A stretch of 64,000 nucleotides of DNA from Hexactinellida sp. DTS-2022 (lineage: Eukaryota; Porifera; Hexactinellida), in the NCBI GenBank assembly GCA_028753945.1, contig JAPNXP010000016.1:620001-684000 (forward strand), in the 5' to 3' direction. Below are positions 1 through 12,486 of the stretch, piece by piece; positions within the stretch are counted from its first letter, which is position 1; each line of letters begins with the position of its first letter. The notes under the pieces were generated by a model. It was not told the origin of the DNA, ran no database searches, and worked only from the letters and a program-made list of their open reading frames with translations. A program made the position numbers and the translations under genes.

Positions 1-597
1 ATTTTAAGGAGTACACTAGATGTTTAGTGCGGATTAACAAGGTTTGTACAAGTTTGGTTCGAATTATCGAGATTCTCATTTATAGATGCCCTTATAAAAT
101 GCATTACTTCACTACCGAACGAATTCACTAATCGGAACAGATTTTTGAATCGGAACACCTCTGTTCGGATTAGCGAGGGTGTACTGTACTATGCACCCAT
201 TTATGGTTTAGTTTTTTGAATATTCATTCGAAATTTGAAATTTGAATTTCTAATACGAGGGACAACACAATTGGAATATCGAATACAACCTCATACAAGG
301 CCGGCTTTGACGGTACTAAATGAGGATTATATTATATTTCATAGGGGAGAGGGGACTCCCACAAAAGAGGGGGATTGAGCGCGCGCCCTGGCGCAGCCTC
401 TGTTTCGACATAGTAAGTGCTAATTTGTTTTAACCAAGTTATAAAGCAGTAAGTATTTTTATGTAAGGCAAACTTGGTTACTACGTACACTCGGATAATA
501 TATACTTATCTTCCTTTCTCAAGGGTTAAGTTATAACCGAGTTCTACTGTAGTTAACATCCCATTGGTGTCCGTAAAATTAGTTTTAACTGTATTAC

Positions 598-2309
598 CTC
601 GTATTTATCATGTGCGATGCATAAAGCTTGCAGAGGATTAATCGCTTGTCTAATTCTCTCCTGAATATCTGGATGTGTCTTAAACTTCTGTGCCTGGAAA
701 TAATGATTCAAAGTCGACCACTTCAATTCAAATAGCACGAAAGAATAATTAGAGAAACTTGTTAATGGATAGAGGGGATCGGTCTCTTGAAAGAAGTATA
801 TTGTGTTTGCTTCTTTAATGTCTGGATTTAGCTTATGTGCTGAGGGTGGTGTTATTGCGTGTGGTGATCTAATTGCTGGTTTGGTGTGTGTAGCTTTTGC
901 CACTTTCCTACTGAATCTACTACGAATTTCCATTAGAATTTTCCCAATCTTGTTGTTACCTAAAGAATACTCGCTAATATCTTTCATATTTTAAGTGTCA
1001 TGTTGTGGTACCGTTGTACGACAGCTTACTACTCTTTGGTCGCGACTGAATTACCATCGCATAACGATAGTTTATTACCAGCTACAGTTTCAAGCCTTTA
1101 ACAGTATATAATTTACAAAAAGAAAACTGGGCTTAATTCAATTAACAAATATTTGATGGAACACAATTATTGGGACAAATCAGAAATATGGGTGTTCAAA
1201 TGAAAATCATGATACAGTGCAACCTCTATAAGTGGGGTCTCTATAAATGGGGAACCTCCATAAGTGGGGAATTTTTTACCATATTCGTTTATATCCATAC
1301 AAATGAACCTCTATAAGCGGGGAAGTGGGGAATGGGGGACCATAAATTTCAAGGAGTTTTTATCTGCATACAAAACAACCTCCATAAATGGGGGGAATGG
1401 ACAAATCCTAACATGATTCTTATAAAATAATACAATATTTCCAATAAATCGACTCAAAAGTTCTACAGAAAAAATATTTTCGATTGATCTACTCTGATGT
1501 TTTTAGAAGAAATCACCTAGTGTAGATCAGCAGTTAACTAAATTGTCATAACATACAAATAAGAACTAGAACGTGCATTAATGTGTGTGTTATATGAATA
1601 TTTTGTATAATATAGCATATATAATGTTTTTCCAATTGAATTTTATAACCGGGGAATGGGGGGCAATTGAAATTTTCCCCGTCCCAGCTCCCCCACTTAT
1701 AGAGGTTCCACTGTAGATATCTATTGTCCAGTAATACAATTCATGAGTTAAGTTAATATAAGTCAGTATAAGCCAGCTAGTACGAACACGGTAACACGAA
1801 ATTCCGGTTATTACAAAAGATTATTTTCAGTTGCCTTCAAAGTCTTTTCAATACAAATGCATGATATTGGTTAATACGAAAAAAGGATAAGGCGAAAGCA
1901 TTTTGACTGTCCCCTGGTGTTTGTACTTGCGAGATTCTACTGTATGATCTGTAATTAAACAGTTTTTCTAGAGACCTGTCAATATAAACTCTACCGTTAT
2001 TATCATGTCCAACTCCCCAATGAGTATCCTGGGCTGCAAACATTAATCTTCTATTCCCTGTGCCCTTAAGCATATTCATTACAGACTCGTGTTGTTCTAT
2101 TTTAGCATTAATAGCCTTGTGCATTATGTCATCTCGAACTTTCTCAAAGGATGCAGGAATAAACTAAAAAAATAATAATAACATATATAACAGGGCTGTC
2201 TGAAAAGAAATTAACGAATATTCGAATTGTAACGAACAAGCATATCGTTCGCTTTGATGACTCTCATTAAATCAAATTAAATAAATCTATATTATTAAAT
2301 CTCGATTGT

Positions 2310-2345
<36 letters not shown>

Positions 2346-5300
2346 TTTGTCCGGATTGTATTAAAGTGATGGGGGAATAGAAACCGCAGTAATATATATA
2401 AACTAACTTTCAAATGTTATAATTGGCAAACAAATGTTATAATAAGTAAACAAGTATGCTGAACACGAATTTCGCGTTTATAAATTTGTAATATGAATAT
2501 TTGTTGTTGTTGTTTACACAAAATAGGTAAACAAATTAATGAAAATTCAAAATCAACCTAGAAGTTAGCTTTCAACGAGTATTATAGGTAAACAAGTATG
2601 CTGAACACGATTTTCGCGGTTATAATTTTCTAATATGAATATTTGTTGTTGTTGTTTACGCAAAATAGGTGAACAAATTAATGAAAATTCAAAATCAACC
2701 CAGAAGTTAGCTTTCAACGGGTATTATAGGTAAACAAGTATGCTGAACACGATTTTCGCGGTTAAAGTTTTCTAATATGAATATTTGTTGTTGTTGTTTA
2801 CACAAAATAGGTAAACAAATTAATGAAAATTCAGAATCAACCTAGAAGTTAGTTTTCAACGGGTATTATAGGTAAACAAGTATGCTGAACACGAATTTCG
2901 CGTTTATAAATTTATAATATGAATAATTGTTGTTGTTGACACAAATAAGTAAACAAATTAATGAAAATTCAAAATTAACCTAGAAGTTTGCTCTCAACGG
3001 GTATTATAGGTAAACAATTATGCTGAACACGAATTTCGCATTTATAAATTTATAATATGAATATTTGTTGTTGTTGTTTACACAAAATAGGTAAACAAAT
3101 TAATGAAAATTCAAAATCAACCTAGAAGTTAGCTTTCAACGGGTATTATAAGTAAACAAGTGTGCTGAACACGAATTTCGCATTTATAAAATTATAATAT
3201 GAGTATTTGTTGTTGTTGTTGTTGTTGTTGTTTACACAAATAGGTAAACAAATTAATGAAAATTCAAAATCATAACGTGTGAGGAGTAAGTTAACTTGAG
3301 GTGCGTAGCACCGATCTGTCGCAAAGCGACCGAGACCGAAGGGCTCGTACATATTAACGCACAATTATTTAATACTAGAACATATATAATGATATCGAGT
3401 ATAACTCCGTTAGTACGAACACCAGGGAACCGTCAATATGTGTTCGACTTTTGGGCGTAAACTAAAAAATCACCGTCACCAAATGGATTATTTAGCTCGC
3501 CATCTGTTAAATTAAATTTGTGGGGTCGGTTTTAAAATGCCAGGGTGCCATACACCTTTGCCACCATGGCATCACACCCCAAGTTTACAACCCTGGTTCG
3601 ACTTTCCTTAATTCGTATTAACCGGTGTCATTTGTATTGAAAAGGCTTTGAAGGGGACTGAAATAGTGTTCGTATTAACCGGAATTTCGCATTAACAGTC
3701 TACATACTAACGATGTTCTATTGTATATGATGCTGGGATAATTATAAGACATTTTATCTACTCCCGATGATGTTCTTAAAACACTTAAACTTACAAGAAC
3801 ATTTTTGGTATCATGAGCAACCTCCCACGCCCTAGAAGCACTGTTACACGCTTCTATCTGTGAATATATTTCTCGATTTTCTAAAAACTTCTGCGCTTGA
3901 AAATAATGTCCAACTGTCGGCCAAAATCTTTCATCCAAGAATATCCGATGTTGTGAGTAAGGTGTGAATTCAAAATACTCCTTTCCCTCATTGAAGAAGA
4001 ATATATCATCTTGTTGCGCGGGCCTGAATGGGGCCACTTTTGGGGCAGACAGACTTGGCTTGTGCAGAGCTCCTCCGGGCTGCATGCTAGCTCTTATGTT
4101 GGATAAGAGAAGCCCCAAACGATTCAGACCTTTAAAAGAAGGAATTATTTATGTACAGACAACATTTTTCTTATGTAATTTTCAGGCACTGGCAAGGTGA
4201 TTTTAACATTAATAATTCACCATTGTGAAGCCGGATTTTCATATTTAAAAGGTCGATGTAAAATAAGTGTTTGAAAAATAAAGTCGTTTCCACAGCCATC
4301 AATCAGGGGGGCAGTCGACCCCCCAAACTCAAGTGAGGAAGTTTGTTCAATAACTACAAAGGTCAACAGATTACTTACAACGTGTATTATACTGTGAAGT
4401 GAGAAAGAAGTCCTAAGTACTCAGCATTATTATTAGATAATATTTACATAAAAATTTAAAAACCAAACAAACAAACAAACAAACAATAGTTGAGCATTAA
4501 TATTATCCTACGTGATACTAAAGATATTAATCTCATCAAGTTACCTTTGTTATCAGGTCCAATACCCCAATAAGCGTCCCAGTTACAGTCAAATACAAGT
4601 CTCCTAGACTGAGTGCTCAATAGGATAGACAGAATGTTTTTGTGTTGTGTGAATTTAGCTGTCAGAGCACGTAGCATTATAGTGTCCTTCTTCAACTGGA
4701 AATCTCTTGCCGAGTACTGAATAAATATAATTACAGTAAGTACGAGGTTTAATTCCTCTAGCGTACACAAATGTACGCTAGTGAAATTCCGAGAATATAT
4801 GATTCCTTGCTAATCCGAACAATTTTATCAACAAAATTCTAAATTATTGGAAAACCTTCATTAGTACGAAGACCAGAGGATTGTTTAAATATGTTTGCTG
4901 TATTATAAATTTGAATTAACAAGAGTAACTAAATATTAAACAGCTGTTAAAATGACCTAACAATGTGATATAATTTCGTATTATATTCAACTAGACTCGA
5001 GAAACAACTGACAACTAACTAGTACAAACCTCCTTCTTGCTGTGTGCGAATTCTCTCGCTTGACCCGGAGACTCTAAAGTAGATATTATATTCTGTAGGT
5101 CTGGGTATCCTGTGAACTTATTCGTCTGATAGTAGTGTGTAACTGTAAGCCAAACTCTCCCATCCAAGTTAATACTGTAGTTAGCATCGTTACTCAGTTC
5201 GTAGAATTGTTTGCTAATCTCACCGAAATATACTATTCCTGATTGGGAAAATATAATACTTATAAAGTATAAACAAAGGGAATAGATTAGAATCTTAATT

Positions 5301-8300
5301 AATACAAATCCAGTCCATAATCCATTGCGGATTTATAAATTAAATATTAATCAATAATGGAGTTTTAAAACGGATTTATATCTCGATTAATCGTAAAAAT
5401 GAATCATACAGTTGACACCGACAATTGCGGACAACAATTTTCCGTATTTCCATGAATAAATATAAATGGAATTTGTATGATATATTAATACCCATCATTT
5501 GATAACTGAAATGTACTGAAATTTATTTTGGCAATTTCGGTATTTTACTGTCGCTGAGAATCATTATAATCCACCTAAATATTATTTTCTGGATCTTCCA
5601 AAAAATTGAGGGAAAATTTGGCCCAAGGCAAAAAGAAGCCCAACGGGGAAATACGGTAATCATAATAAATAAATAAATGAATGTACAAAAAATATGTCTA
5701 TAACGGTCATATAGAATAGGTCCCCACATTACTTCCCATATTATAATCAACCTGTGTATATGTCAACTGTACATAACGGCAATTTTTTGGCCACTCCCTT
5801 GGGTGGCCGTTATTAACAGGTTTTAATGTCAGGGTTTCATCTATCCTAGTGTAAACTTAGTACATAACAATAATAATACTCTACAACTCTATTCTGTACT
5901 AGCACTAGCACTCTATTGTTTCTGGCTTCCAGGAGCTTACAGCGCCCCCCAGACCCCCAGCTGGCGATGGGATTATTTTTTATAACGTGGATTCACTAAC
6001 TTACCCCCCGAAGAAAAAATTATCTATGAAACCCTGAATGTATACTATACCAACAAATAATAATAAAATTTCGGTTAATTGGGTCTCCATTGAATCGGCT
6101 GTAAATATGGAAATCGGGAGTACATCGTATATCTATGGTCGGTATCAAACTTTTGTCTTGATTAACTACTGTCACTGCATAGGTAATTATATTTAAAAGT
6201 CAACTGTATTGAATATTTAAAACAAGTAATTGAAATAAATTATAATGAGTATGCAGTATACACGTATATACAGTGCAACTTCGATTAACCGAACTCGTTG
6301 GGACATGTCAAACATGTTCGGATAATCTACATTCGGATAATTTAAGGCTGAGATTACATTGGGGCCAGACAGGTGTGTTCGGAATAACGAAGAATTCGAT
6401 TAATCGAAGTTGACTGTAATATTATGGTACAGGCTTGGACCGGGTCACCCGGGTCACTAAATTTTGATTTGACCCGGTTCTTCACAGTAATTTTATTGGT
6501 TTGTAGAATTTTAAAACTTAGAAAGATTCATCTAATATTGTAAGGCGTTTAATATTTATGAAACATAGACATAGTACTTCAATTGAAACTTCTTTGGTAT
6601 CGCTGGTCACTGTATACTTACTTACCGGGTCAACCGGGTCAGATGGGTCACCGGGTCATGAAATCTTGACCCGGTCCATGTCCAAGCCTGGTATGGTAAT
6701 TGAATATAACGTTTATCCATGGTACGTATTCAAATTGTTACGAACTAACAAACTACCAGATGCCGTTGGCAGCGTAGAGACCTCCGATATAGCAAGCATC
6801 TCCTCAGTGGGCCTCATGCTGTCCGGCAGTCTGTGGTCAGGTAGCTCCATAAAGTGATACACACAGTCAGAGGGTGGGGTGGGGGCTAATGGCTTCGGGT
6901 GAGAGAGGAAATAATTTCGGAGAAGACAGAGTAAGAGACCAAGGTAGTTCTTGCCTAGAAATAGAGAGCAAAACGTAGATTAATTAATGTTTCAAACGCT
7001 GATTTCAACTCAACAGGATATTTGGCTTTTTAAATAAGCACAAATAACGCTGAGAAAAGTTAAGTTACCAGATCTATCAATTCCTATTCCCCAGGTCCTG
7101 TCATCATCAGTGGCGTATATCAAGTATCTGTTTCCTGTTTGCATCAACTGTTCGTGAATAATCTCATTCTGTGCGAACTTCGAATACAAACTATTGTACA
7201 TGTACGTCATCTTGTTCTTATTCCACGCATCATTAATGAACTGTAGAAGAGCCAATGGTAATCCTACTACATTTTAAAGAGGACTTACAATATATCGACG
7301 TTCAGAAAGGCCAATTTTTAATGTGAAAAATGACCTTACATTAAGAATGTAAAATACCGTATTTGTACGAGAAAATTAATACCATTCGTTAATAACTCAA
7401 ATGCTACGACATTTATTTAAACCATTTCGGTATGTTTACTGTCGCTGAGAACCACTAAATCCAACTAATATTAATTTCTGGATTTTTCTAGAAAAAATTT
7501 CTGAGAAAATTTGACCCAAGAAAACAATAAGCACCACGGGGAAGTACGGTAACCCTAGAAAAGGTGTTGGCCGATATATAAATACAGTAGATTCTCGTAA
7601 TACGAACACCAGGGGACAGTCTAAATTTGTCTGTATTTCCGGAAATTAAGTCACTTGCATACATTTGTATAAGCTAGGAAATTTAAAGACCCTAATCGAT
7701 AATTTGCCTTTAATGAGAATCTACTGAATTCCTATTTACCCGAGAGTTTTCAGGATCATTCGTGTAGTGTGCTATCTGTTCAGGCTTTTTCATCTTTTTA
7801 ATTTCTTCAATTTTAATTGGATGACCACAGAACTTTTTAGCTTGCATATAGTGTTCTAGTGTAAGCCAGTAGGAATCTTCTAAGTTGAAAGAGTTCTAGA
7901 AATAAGCATTCACTATACCCTGAGATAACGCCAATAATTTATCCCTCTTGTTATCAAGATGCAAGTTTATACAGTATAGGGATCTTGTTATAACGAACAT
8001 CAGGAAACCATCGAAATTCATTCATTTCTAAGCTGATAATTCATTGAAAAATGGCAAATACAGTCGACTCCGCTTAATAGAGCCACCGGTTAATAGATTT
8101 CACTGCTTAATCGGATCAAAATTTCACAGGATTTAAAGGACGGAATTGCATTTTGGCTTAATAGATTTCTCCGCTTAATCGGATCAAAGCGGCCTGGTCA
8201 CGAGGTGACTTTATTAAGCGGAGTAGACTGTAATTATGAATTATTAATTGTGACGAATAATAATTACCGTACCGTAAGAGTAATATTTGATTATTTCAAG

Positions 8301-8912
8301 CATCGATAATTAAATCAAATCAAAGTACAGTCAGGTCTGCTTCCTGTGAATAATTTTTCGTCTGCTTAATATGAAAAACTTTATATTATGAACAAGCCAT
8401 ATGGTCCCAATTTTAACAACTTACATTACATAGGGTTTGTATTAAGTTGAGTTCGCTTATTACAAAGTCTATCTATTATGAATTTTTTTTAGTTTCTTCA
8501 TTGTTTACAGTAAAAGAACCTGACTGTAATTGGACATAGGAACTATAGATATCTAAATCAACTAATTCCTGAAATATATATAGCTATAAGAATACTATAT
8601 ACTTTATCCGGCCAAAAGTATTTGAACAACCGTAATTTGTGTCACTTGTGCTACAAGTGGCTCATGATAGAGACAGAAGACCGTTCAAACGTTACGTAAC
8701 GCTTCCAAGGGGAAACTTCAGTTACAACGAAATGGATATAACAGAATTCCGCTTATAACGAAGTCATATAATTAATCAAATTTTATGTAATAACTTACCT
8801 GAGAGAAAGGAGTGAATCCAAAGTACTCATGAGTAGTCTTACCGAACAAAACAGGGAAGTTATAATCTAACTCAGTCATTCTATGTAGATCTGGGTGTTG
8901 TACTGCTGCCAT
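598..8912 (-). CDS. NADAR gene A: tandem NADAR-domain protein, 5' complete, 3' end beyond the left edge
   Basis: Exons, in transcript order: 8799-8912, 7740-7895, 7069-7240, 6757-6954, 5030-5238, 4545-4716, 3795-4129, 1995-2163, 598-959. Together they give 629 in-frame codons with no stop; every junction is GT/AG and phases match. The start ATG is at 8912-8910. Three complete NADAR domains and the first half of a fourth are visible. Each has an aromatic-rich start (FGFTPFSQ, FEFTPYSQH), a W-x4-HY-x5-KF block (LEHYMQAKKF, VTHYYQTNKF, VGHYFQAQKF, LNHYFQAQKF), a TGNRYL/TGNRRL-like strand, a WGIG/WGVG motif, and a final G-x-N-x(2)-G-x-(L/I)L-x3-(I/L)R helix. NADAR proteins (YbiA family) cleave N-glycosidic bonds of ADP-ribose or nucleotide-like substrates, some removing ADP-ribose from guanine. 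The substrate here is unknown. Only domain 1 keeps the family's Glu in the EHY motif. The introns hold pogo, hAT and hairpin-tailed elements. Confidence 0.85.
1213..1715. mobile_element. Pogo/Tigger-like MITE in an intron of NADAR gene A
   Basis: Both ends carry a 25-bp inverted repeat beginning TACAGTG(C/G)AACCTCTATA, with one mismatch, flanked by the TA target dinucleotide. The interior repeats 'cctctataa(g/a)(t/c)gggg' blocks near both ends. There is no coding capacity. Confidence 0.75.
2286..3348 (+). mobile_element. Hairpin-tailed element, family A, full-length copy A1
   Basis: It starts TCTATATTATTAAATCTCG, followed by a TG/TTTG microsatellite (about 2310-2352) and a unique block (GTCCGGATTGTATTAAAG). 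Then come about six tandem units of 142 bp (2446-3280), each with a GTT run. The 3' end is a series of short hairpins: GGTGCgtaGCACC, GTCGCaaaGCGAC, and an imperfect terminal CGAG...CTCG stem ending GGGCTCGT. The layout resembles Helentron/HINE or pearl elements, but no CTRR end and no Rep/helicase gene is seen, so the class is an inference. It lies in intron 7 of NADAR gene A. Confidence 0.75.
2446..3280 (+). repeat. 142-bp tandem array inside copy A1
   Basis: The phrase GTAAACAAGTATGCTGAACA (or a close variant) recurs at 2446, 2588, 2730, 2872, 3010 and 3152, a period of 142 bp with one 138-bp unit. Each unit carries a GTTGTTGTT tract of variable length before TTTACACAAA. The last unit has the longest GTT run. 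Confidence 0.9.
3399..3725. mobile_element. Degenerate pogo-like MITE
   Basis: The left end has a degraded 'TATAACTCCGTTAGTACGAA' and the right end 'CTAACGATGTTCTATTGTA'. The interior repeats 'gtgttcgtattaaccgg' phrases seen again at 45277-45815. It lies between exons 7 and 8 of NADAR gene A. Confidence 0.5.
6269..6418. mobile_element. Pogo-like MITE, 150 bp
   Basis: Ends TACAGTGCAACTTCGATTAA and TTAATCGAAGTTGACTGTA are inverted repeats flanked by TA. It lies in intron 4 of NADAR gene A. Confidence 0.75.
6430..6690. mobile_element. hAT-type MITE with GGGTCA subterminal repeats
   Basis: Terminal repeats are CAGGCTTGGAC and GTCCAAGCCTG. The flanking 8-mers are TTATGGTA and GTATGGTA, a 7/8 target duplication typical of hAT insertions. 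Multiple GGGTCA/TGACCC motifs lie next to both ends, as expected of transposase-binding subterminal repeats. Confidence 0.75.
7583..7726. mobile_element. Pogo-like MITE, degraded right end
   Basis: The left end TACAGTAGATTCTCGTAATA pairs with the right AATGAGAATCTACTG. The final TA is lost. It lies in intron 2 of NADAR gene A. Confidence 0.6.
8059..8232. mobile_element. Pogo-like MITE
   Basis: TACAGTCGACTCCGCTTAAT at the left matches ATTAAGCGGAGTAGACTGTA inverted at the right, with TA at both ends. It lies in intron 1 of NADAR gene A. Confidence 0.75.
8326..8528. mobile_element. Pogo-like MITE
   Basis: TACAGTCAGGTCTGCTT at the left and AGAACCTGACTGTA at the right are inverted, with TA at both ends. 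It lies in intron 1 of NADAR gene A, 94 bp from the previous MITE. Confidence 0.65.
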
Positions 8913-8965
8913 CAAATAACAAAACTAATAAAATTACACAATGGAATGTTAATTATTACAGTGAT

Positions 8966-9145
8966 ACCGGTGTAAACGCGTTTTGGGGACCCCAGCGTAT
9001 TAGGGACCAGGTCCCTAAATTGATAACATTTTGGGGCCCCTGGGCTTTAAAACACTAGCGATATAGGGACGGGGGACCCAAAACGCTTGGACTTTAGGGA
9101 CTTGGTCCCTAAAACGCTGGGCGTCCCCAACTCGCTTACACCGGT
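8966..9145. mobile_element. Palindromic MITE upstream of NADAR gene A
   Basis: ACCGGTGTAAaCG at the left and CGcTTACACCGGT at the right are terminal inverted repeats. 'GGGGACcccagcgt' and 'aaaacgctgggcgtcccc' mirror each other further in. It begins 54 bp upstream of the start codon of gene A, so it may sit in its promoter or 5' UTR. Confidence 0.65.
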
Positions 9146-9250
9146 TCTAAAAAACATATTATGTGGGAAAAATATATTCTCTATCTTTTAGTTTGAAAAA
9201 TTATTCGTTATATGAACCTAGGGTGAGGCATGGTCTACTAGTATATATAC

Positions 9251-9582
9251 TAGTGTTGTAAAATTTCCAAAAATTTTGTTTTCTATGGAAATTTCCGGAA
9301 ATTTCTGGAAAGATTACATATTTCAAATTATGCTTAGGAACTTTATTTGAAATTGCCAAAATTTTTGTGCTACTTAAGTTAGACTGTCATGAGGGAGAAT
9401 AACAAGCGCACAGTAGCAACTCTACATTATAGATATGGTTTATCAAAATTAAAAAAACTAGGTATATATAATAATTTTTCCTTGTAAAATTTCCGGAAAT
9501 TTAGCTATTTTTTGGAAATTTCCGGAAAAATTCCAGAAATTTCCGGAAATTTCTTAGGAAATTTTCTGACGTTACAACACTA
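9251..9582 (-). mobile_element. hAT MITE, deletion derivative of the hAT at 60.6 kb
   Basis: Ends are TAGTGTTGTAAAATTTCC and its inverted partner ...TTACAACACTA, flanked by ATATATAC/GTATATAC (7/8). The reverse complement of about 9400-9445 matches the sequence just inside the left end of the hAT element at 60811-60890, including the phrase GATAAACCATATCTATAATG. It is therefore an internally deleted relative. Confidence 0.75.
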
Positions 9583-9599
9583 GTATATACGACTACACA

Positions 9600-10316
9600 T
9601 GCTATCGAATCATATAAAAATAAGAGTCCAGTTTTGTACTCTTATTTTTTCAATGATTAGGTAGCATGTGTAGCCGTATATACTATAGTAGGTCATGGGT
9701 GAGGGAAGAATTCTGTTGATAATTGTTCAAAATTATTAATCCAAACAAAACATATATTATACAGGGGATAACTTATCTAAGATTTTCTTGGCCGGTACTT
9801 ATTTATAGAAGTTAAATTTTATTGCACCTAAAGTTTCAGCCATAATACATAATCGGTATAATTCATTGCTGAGGCATTATTTGAAGGCAGTAAAATATGT
9901 ACGGACCAGTACGGTACCCAAACAGGGATTTATCCAGAAATCCAGAAATATAAAAAATCTTGTCAGAGATCTGACACCAAATTAAGTGCCAACCCTGCAT
10001 CTAAATGGAACCTCACTGAAGCACCTTTGCACTTCAACCGATGCCTGGCTGGCACCTAAAAGTGCCGGCCAGGCACCAAGATAAACACTGATATTAGGGA
10101 TACGGACAATTCGGTAGGTGGACAATTCGGTACGTGGACATAAGAGTATTTTAACAAATCATGATTACTTTTGATTTAATAAATCTGGCTGAATTATAAA
10201 GTGATAACATTGATTAAATATAAAGAGAGTAATTTACGATTTTTCAATGGTCGTAATAATATAATTTGTTGAACCTCAAAGAACTCCTCATGCATCATTC
10301 AGTCCAATTCTATGGG
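9600..10316. other. Gene-free AT-rich stretch
   Basis: No open frame or clear element was recognised. It has a short inverted phrase flanking the MITE before it (CTACACATGCTA around 9592 and TAGCATGTGTAG around 9663) and a 'gtgccggccaggcacc' palindrome near 10065. Confidence 0.5.
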
Positions 10317-10702
10317 CTACCCCGCGTAGAAATTCCAGAGGTAACCTATGAAAATATCCAAGATTAGACCTTTAAGCCCTTCTTCATTGGCTTTATCCTT
10401 TCGTAGTTTGGTAGGCTTTTCCCCAGCGATAAATTTTGCTTGTCTGACCTCAACAAGTCCTTGCTCCTGTTTCAGTGCATTTATAAAACGGCATATGTTT
10501 GGATGACAACATCCAATAGTTGCATTGTATGAGTGATGCCATGCTTCCACGGCATTAGTAGTTCTCGGTATACCTTGAGGCACCTCGTGGTGGTGGTTCC
10601 ACATCTCAATTGGAAATATCGGTTCTTGATAGAGACCGCCGGGTAGTCTACACCCGATGTAGGTACGTTCAAAATATAAAAGTAGTGAGACTAAGACACT
10701 GG

Positions 10703-10991
10703 CAGGGTTGTATCAACTCATTTTGAGTTGGCAGAATCAACTCATTTTCTTGAATGAGTTGAATGAGTTGGTGACAGCATAATGAATGAGTTGAATGAGT
10801 TGGTGACAGAAAAATGAATGAGTTGAATGAGTTGGTAGACAAAAAATGAATGAGTTGAATGAGTTGGTGACAGCAAAATGAATGAGTTGAATGAGTTGGT
10901 GACAGCAAAATGAATGAGTTGAATGAGTTGGTGACAGAAAAATGAATGAGTTGAATGAGTTGGTAGACAAAAAATGAGTTGATACAACCCT
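10703..10991. repeat. Minisatellite-filled MITE
   Basis: The outer arms AGGGTTGTATCAACTCATTT and AAATGAGTTGATACAACCCT are inverted. The interior is about seven copies of a ~31-bp unit, TGAATGAGTTGAATGAGTTGG plus a GTGACAGCAAAA or TAGACAAAAAA spacer; the two spacers recur in order, giving a higher-order pattern. It interrupts the MULE relic. Confidence 0.85.
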
Positions 10992-11152
10992 ACTTCCGAC
11001 CATGGCCAGACAACTTTCACTTTGTCGTAACATTAATGCGTAGGGAGATCCAAATTTGGCCGGATCACTTTTGAGAGCCGACCGACGCAGCTGTAAATGT
11101 ATTATTAAACTGAAGATTTAAGATATACGTTAGTTACAATTAGTTTAATAAA

Positions 11153-11309
11153 AAATGAGTTGGCAGAATCAACTCATTTTCTTGAATGAGTTGAATGAGT
11201 TGGTAACAGCAAAATGAATGAGTTGAATGAGTTGGTGAAGGAAATTTGAATGAGTTGGTAGACAAAAATGAGTTGTTTTGCCAACTCAAAATGAGTTGAT
11301 ACAACCCTG
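11153..11309. repeat. Second copy of the GAGTTGAATGAGTTGG minisatellite MITE
   Basis: It has the same unit and the same right end (GAGTTGATACAACCCTG). The left outer arm is lost. It also lies within the MULE relic. Confidence 0.8.
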
Positions 11310-12486
11310 AAATTTAATTTAATTTAATTTAGTAGTCCTTGTGCTGCAGGCATTGGCATTGGCAACAGTATCGAAATAGTCATTGACGTCCAAAGGTGGG
11401 ACAAAGGCAACTGCTGGTAGTACCGAATTCTTAGAGCTAGGTCTTCATTTGTGATAATTATACTCTCCTTGCAAGTTGCAACCCTTCTGCTTGTATCTTT
11501 CGCCAAATATTTTGAGTAAGGTGAAAAAAAACAGCCTTTCACATTAGCGTTTGGCCAGAAATGCTGGAAGCCGTTGATGGCTGCCTTCTCAAAATGCATT
11601 AACATGTGAGTGGGTTGAGCATTCGGACAAAGGATTCGGATATGTAGCCACATTCTCATATAGATTGCTTGAATTTGCTTCAGTCTTATTACTTTGTTAG
11701 GGAGAAGACAAATATACTCGGTAGCAAGTGTCCATCTTCCAAGGGATTTGGTCCACCACGAAGAGAATGGTTTGCATAAACCTGTGAAAAACGAGTGGTT
11801 GAGCTGTTTTAAATGTTCCGTCCGCTAACCAAATTGAGAAGCCACTAACATTTCAGTGTTCCTATGAGTACCGAAAATTAGAATACGTTGCATTTCTGGG
11901 CCAGAGTCAAACAGAAGAAATAAATCTCCTTTGTTTGTTCGCTGGTACTCATCAGGGATTTGAAGATCTTCGAGGGTCGCAGGTTGGGGACGAAAATTGG
12001 TCGTTGATTGTCGCTGATGGCGTATTGTTCGTTTGAGACTCTCTAACTTAGGTAACTTAGCTGCTGCACCTTCGGTAAGTACAATTACTCCTTGACCGAT
12101 AATATGATGGGTGGTATCTTGGGTTTCTTGTGCCTTCCTTTTTAACCCTGCCTTTGTTTCCAAACAGCTAATTAATTGCACATCTGGTCCATGAAAGTGT
12201 TCATTACTACGCTTCACGATAGTCATTCCTTTAGTGTGTAATCTAGCTTTACACTCTCCTTTTTTCTCGCACTGCCAGTGAGTTTTTTCCCCATAAATCT
12301 TCTGCTTATCGTAAATATATCCTCCTTCAGCTAGCTTTTGTCCTCCACGGCTGGACTTAATGAGTTAAACTGATGAGACGCATCGTTTTCCATGGAGAAT
12401 GTTTCAATAAGTGTTAATAAATGTACGTTTGTATGTGTTGTAGCAATTTGATACGAGTTTAAATACTTTTCTGCAAAAAGTCATTG

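Larger units (their letters stand above)
10317..12393 (-). pseudogene. FLYWCH zinc finger / MULE transposase relic
   Basis: Reading the minus strand, a probable start ATG at 12393 is followed by a frame change. A FLYWCH-type finger comes next (GGYIYDKQ, HWQCEKKGECKA, HFHGPD; about 12325-12185). After it is the usual linker with RILIFGTHRN, a frameshift near 11825, then DGTFKTAQPLVF. A MULE core follows (HFEKAAINGF, NVKGCFF; about 11590-11510), and the C-terminal block IPRTTNAVEAWHHSYNA (about 10580-10530) is in another frame. MULE transposases move DNA by cut-and-paste. This copy is broken by frameshifts and by two minisatellite insertions, so it is a relic and not a host gene. Confidence 0.75.

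Noticed and set aside
2446-3280. Regular repeats considered as a CRISPR array
   Set aside because: The whole 142-bp unit is repeated, with no constant-repeat/unique-spacer pattern, and the genome is eukaryotic.
6558-6857. 99-codon plus-strand frame
   Set aside because: It covers hAT MITE sequence and the antisense of exon 4 of NADAR gene A.
10669-11033. Overlapping minus-strand frames rich in THSTHS and HQLIQ
   Set aside because: They are readings of the GAGTTGAATGAGTTGG minisatellite in three frames, not a protein.
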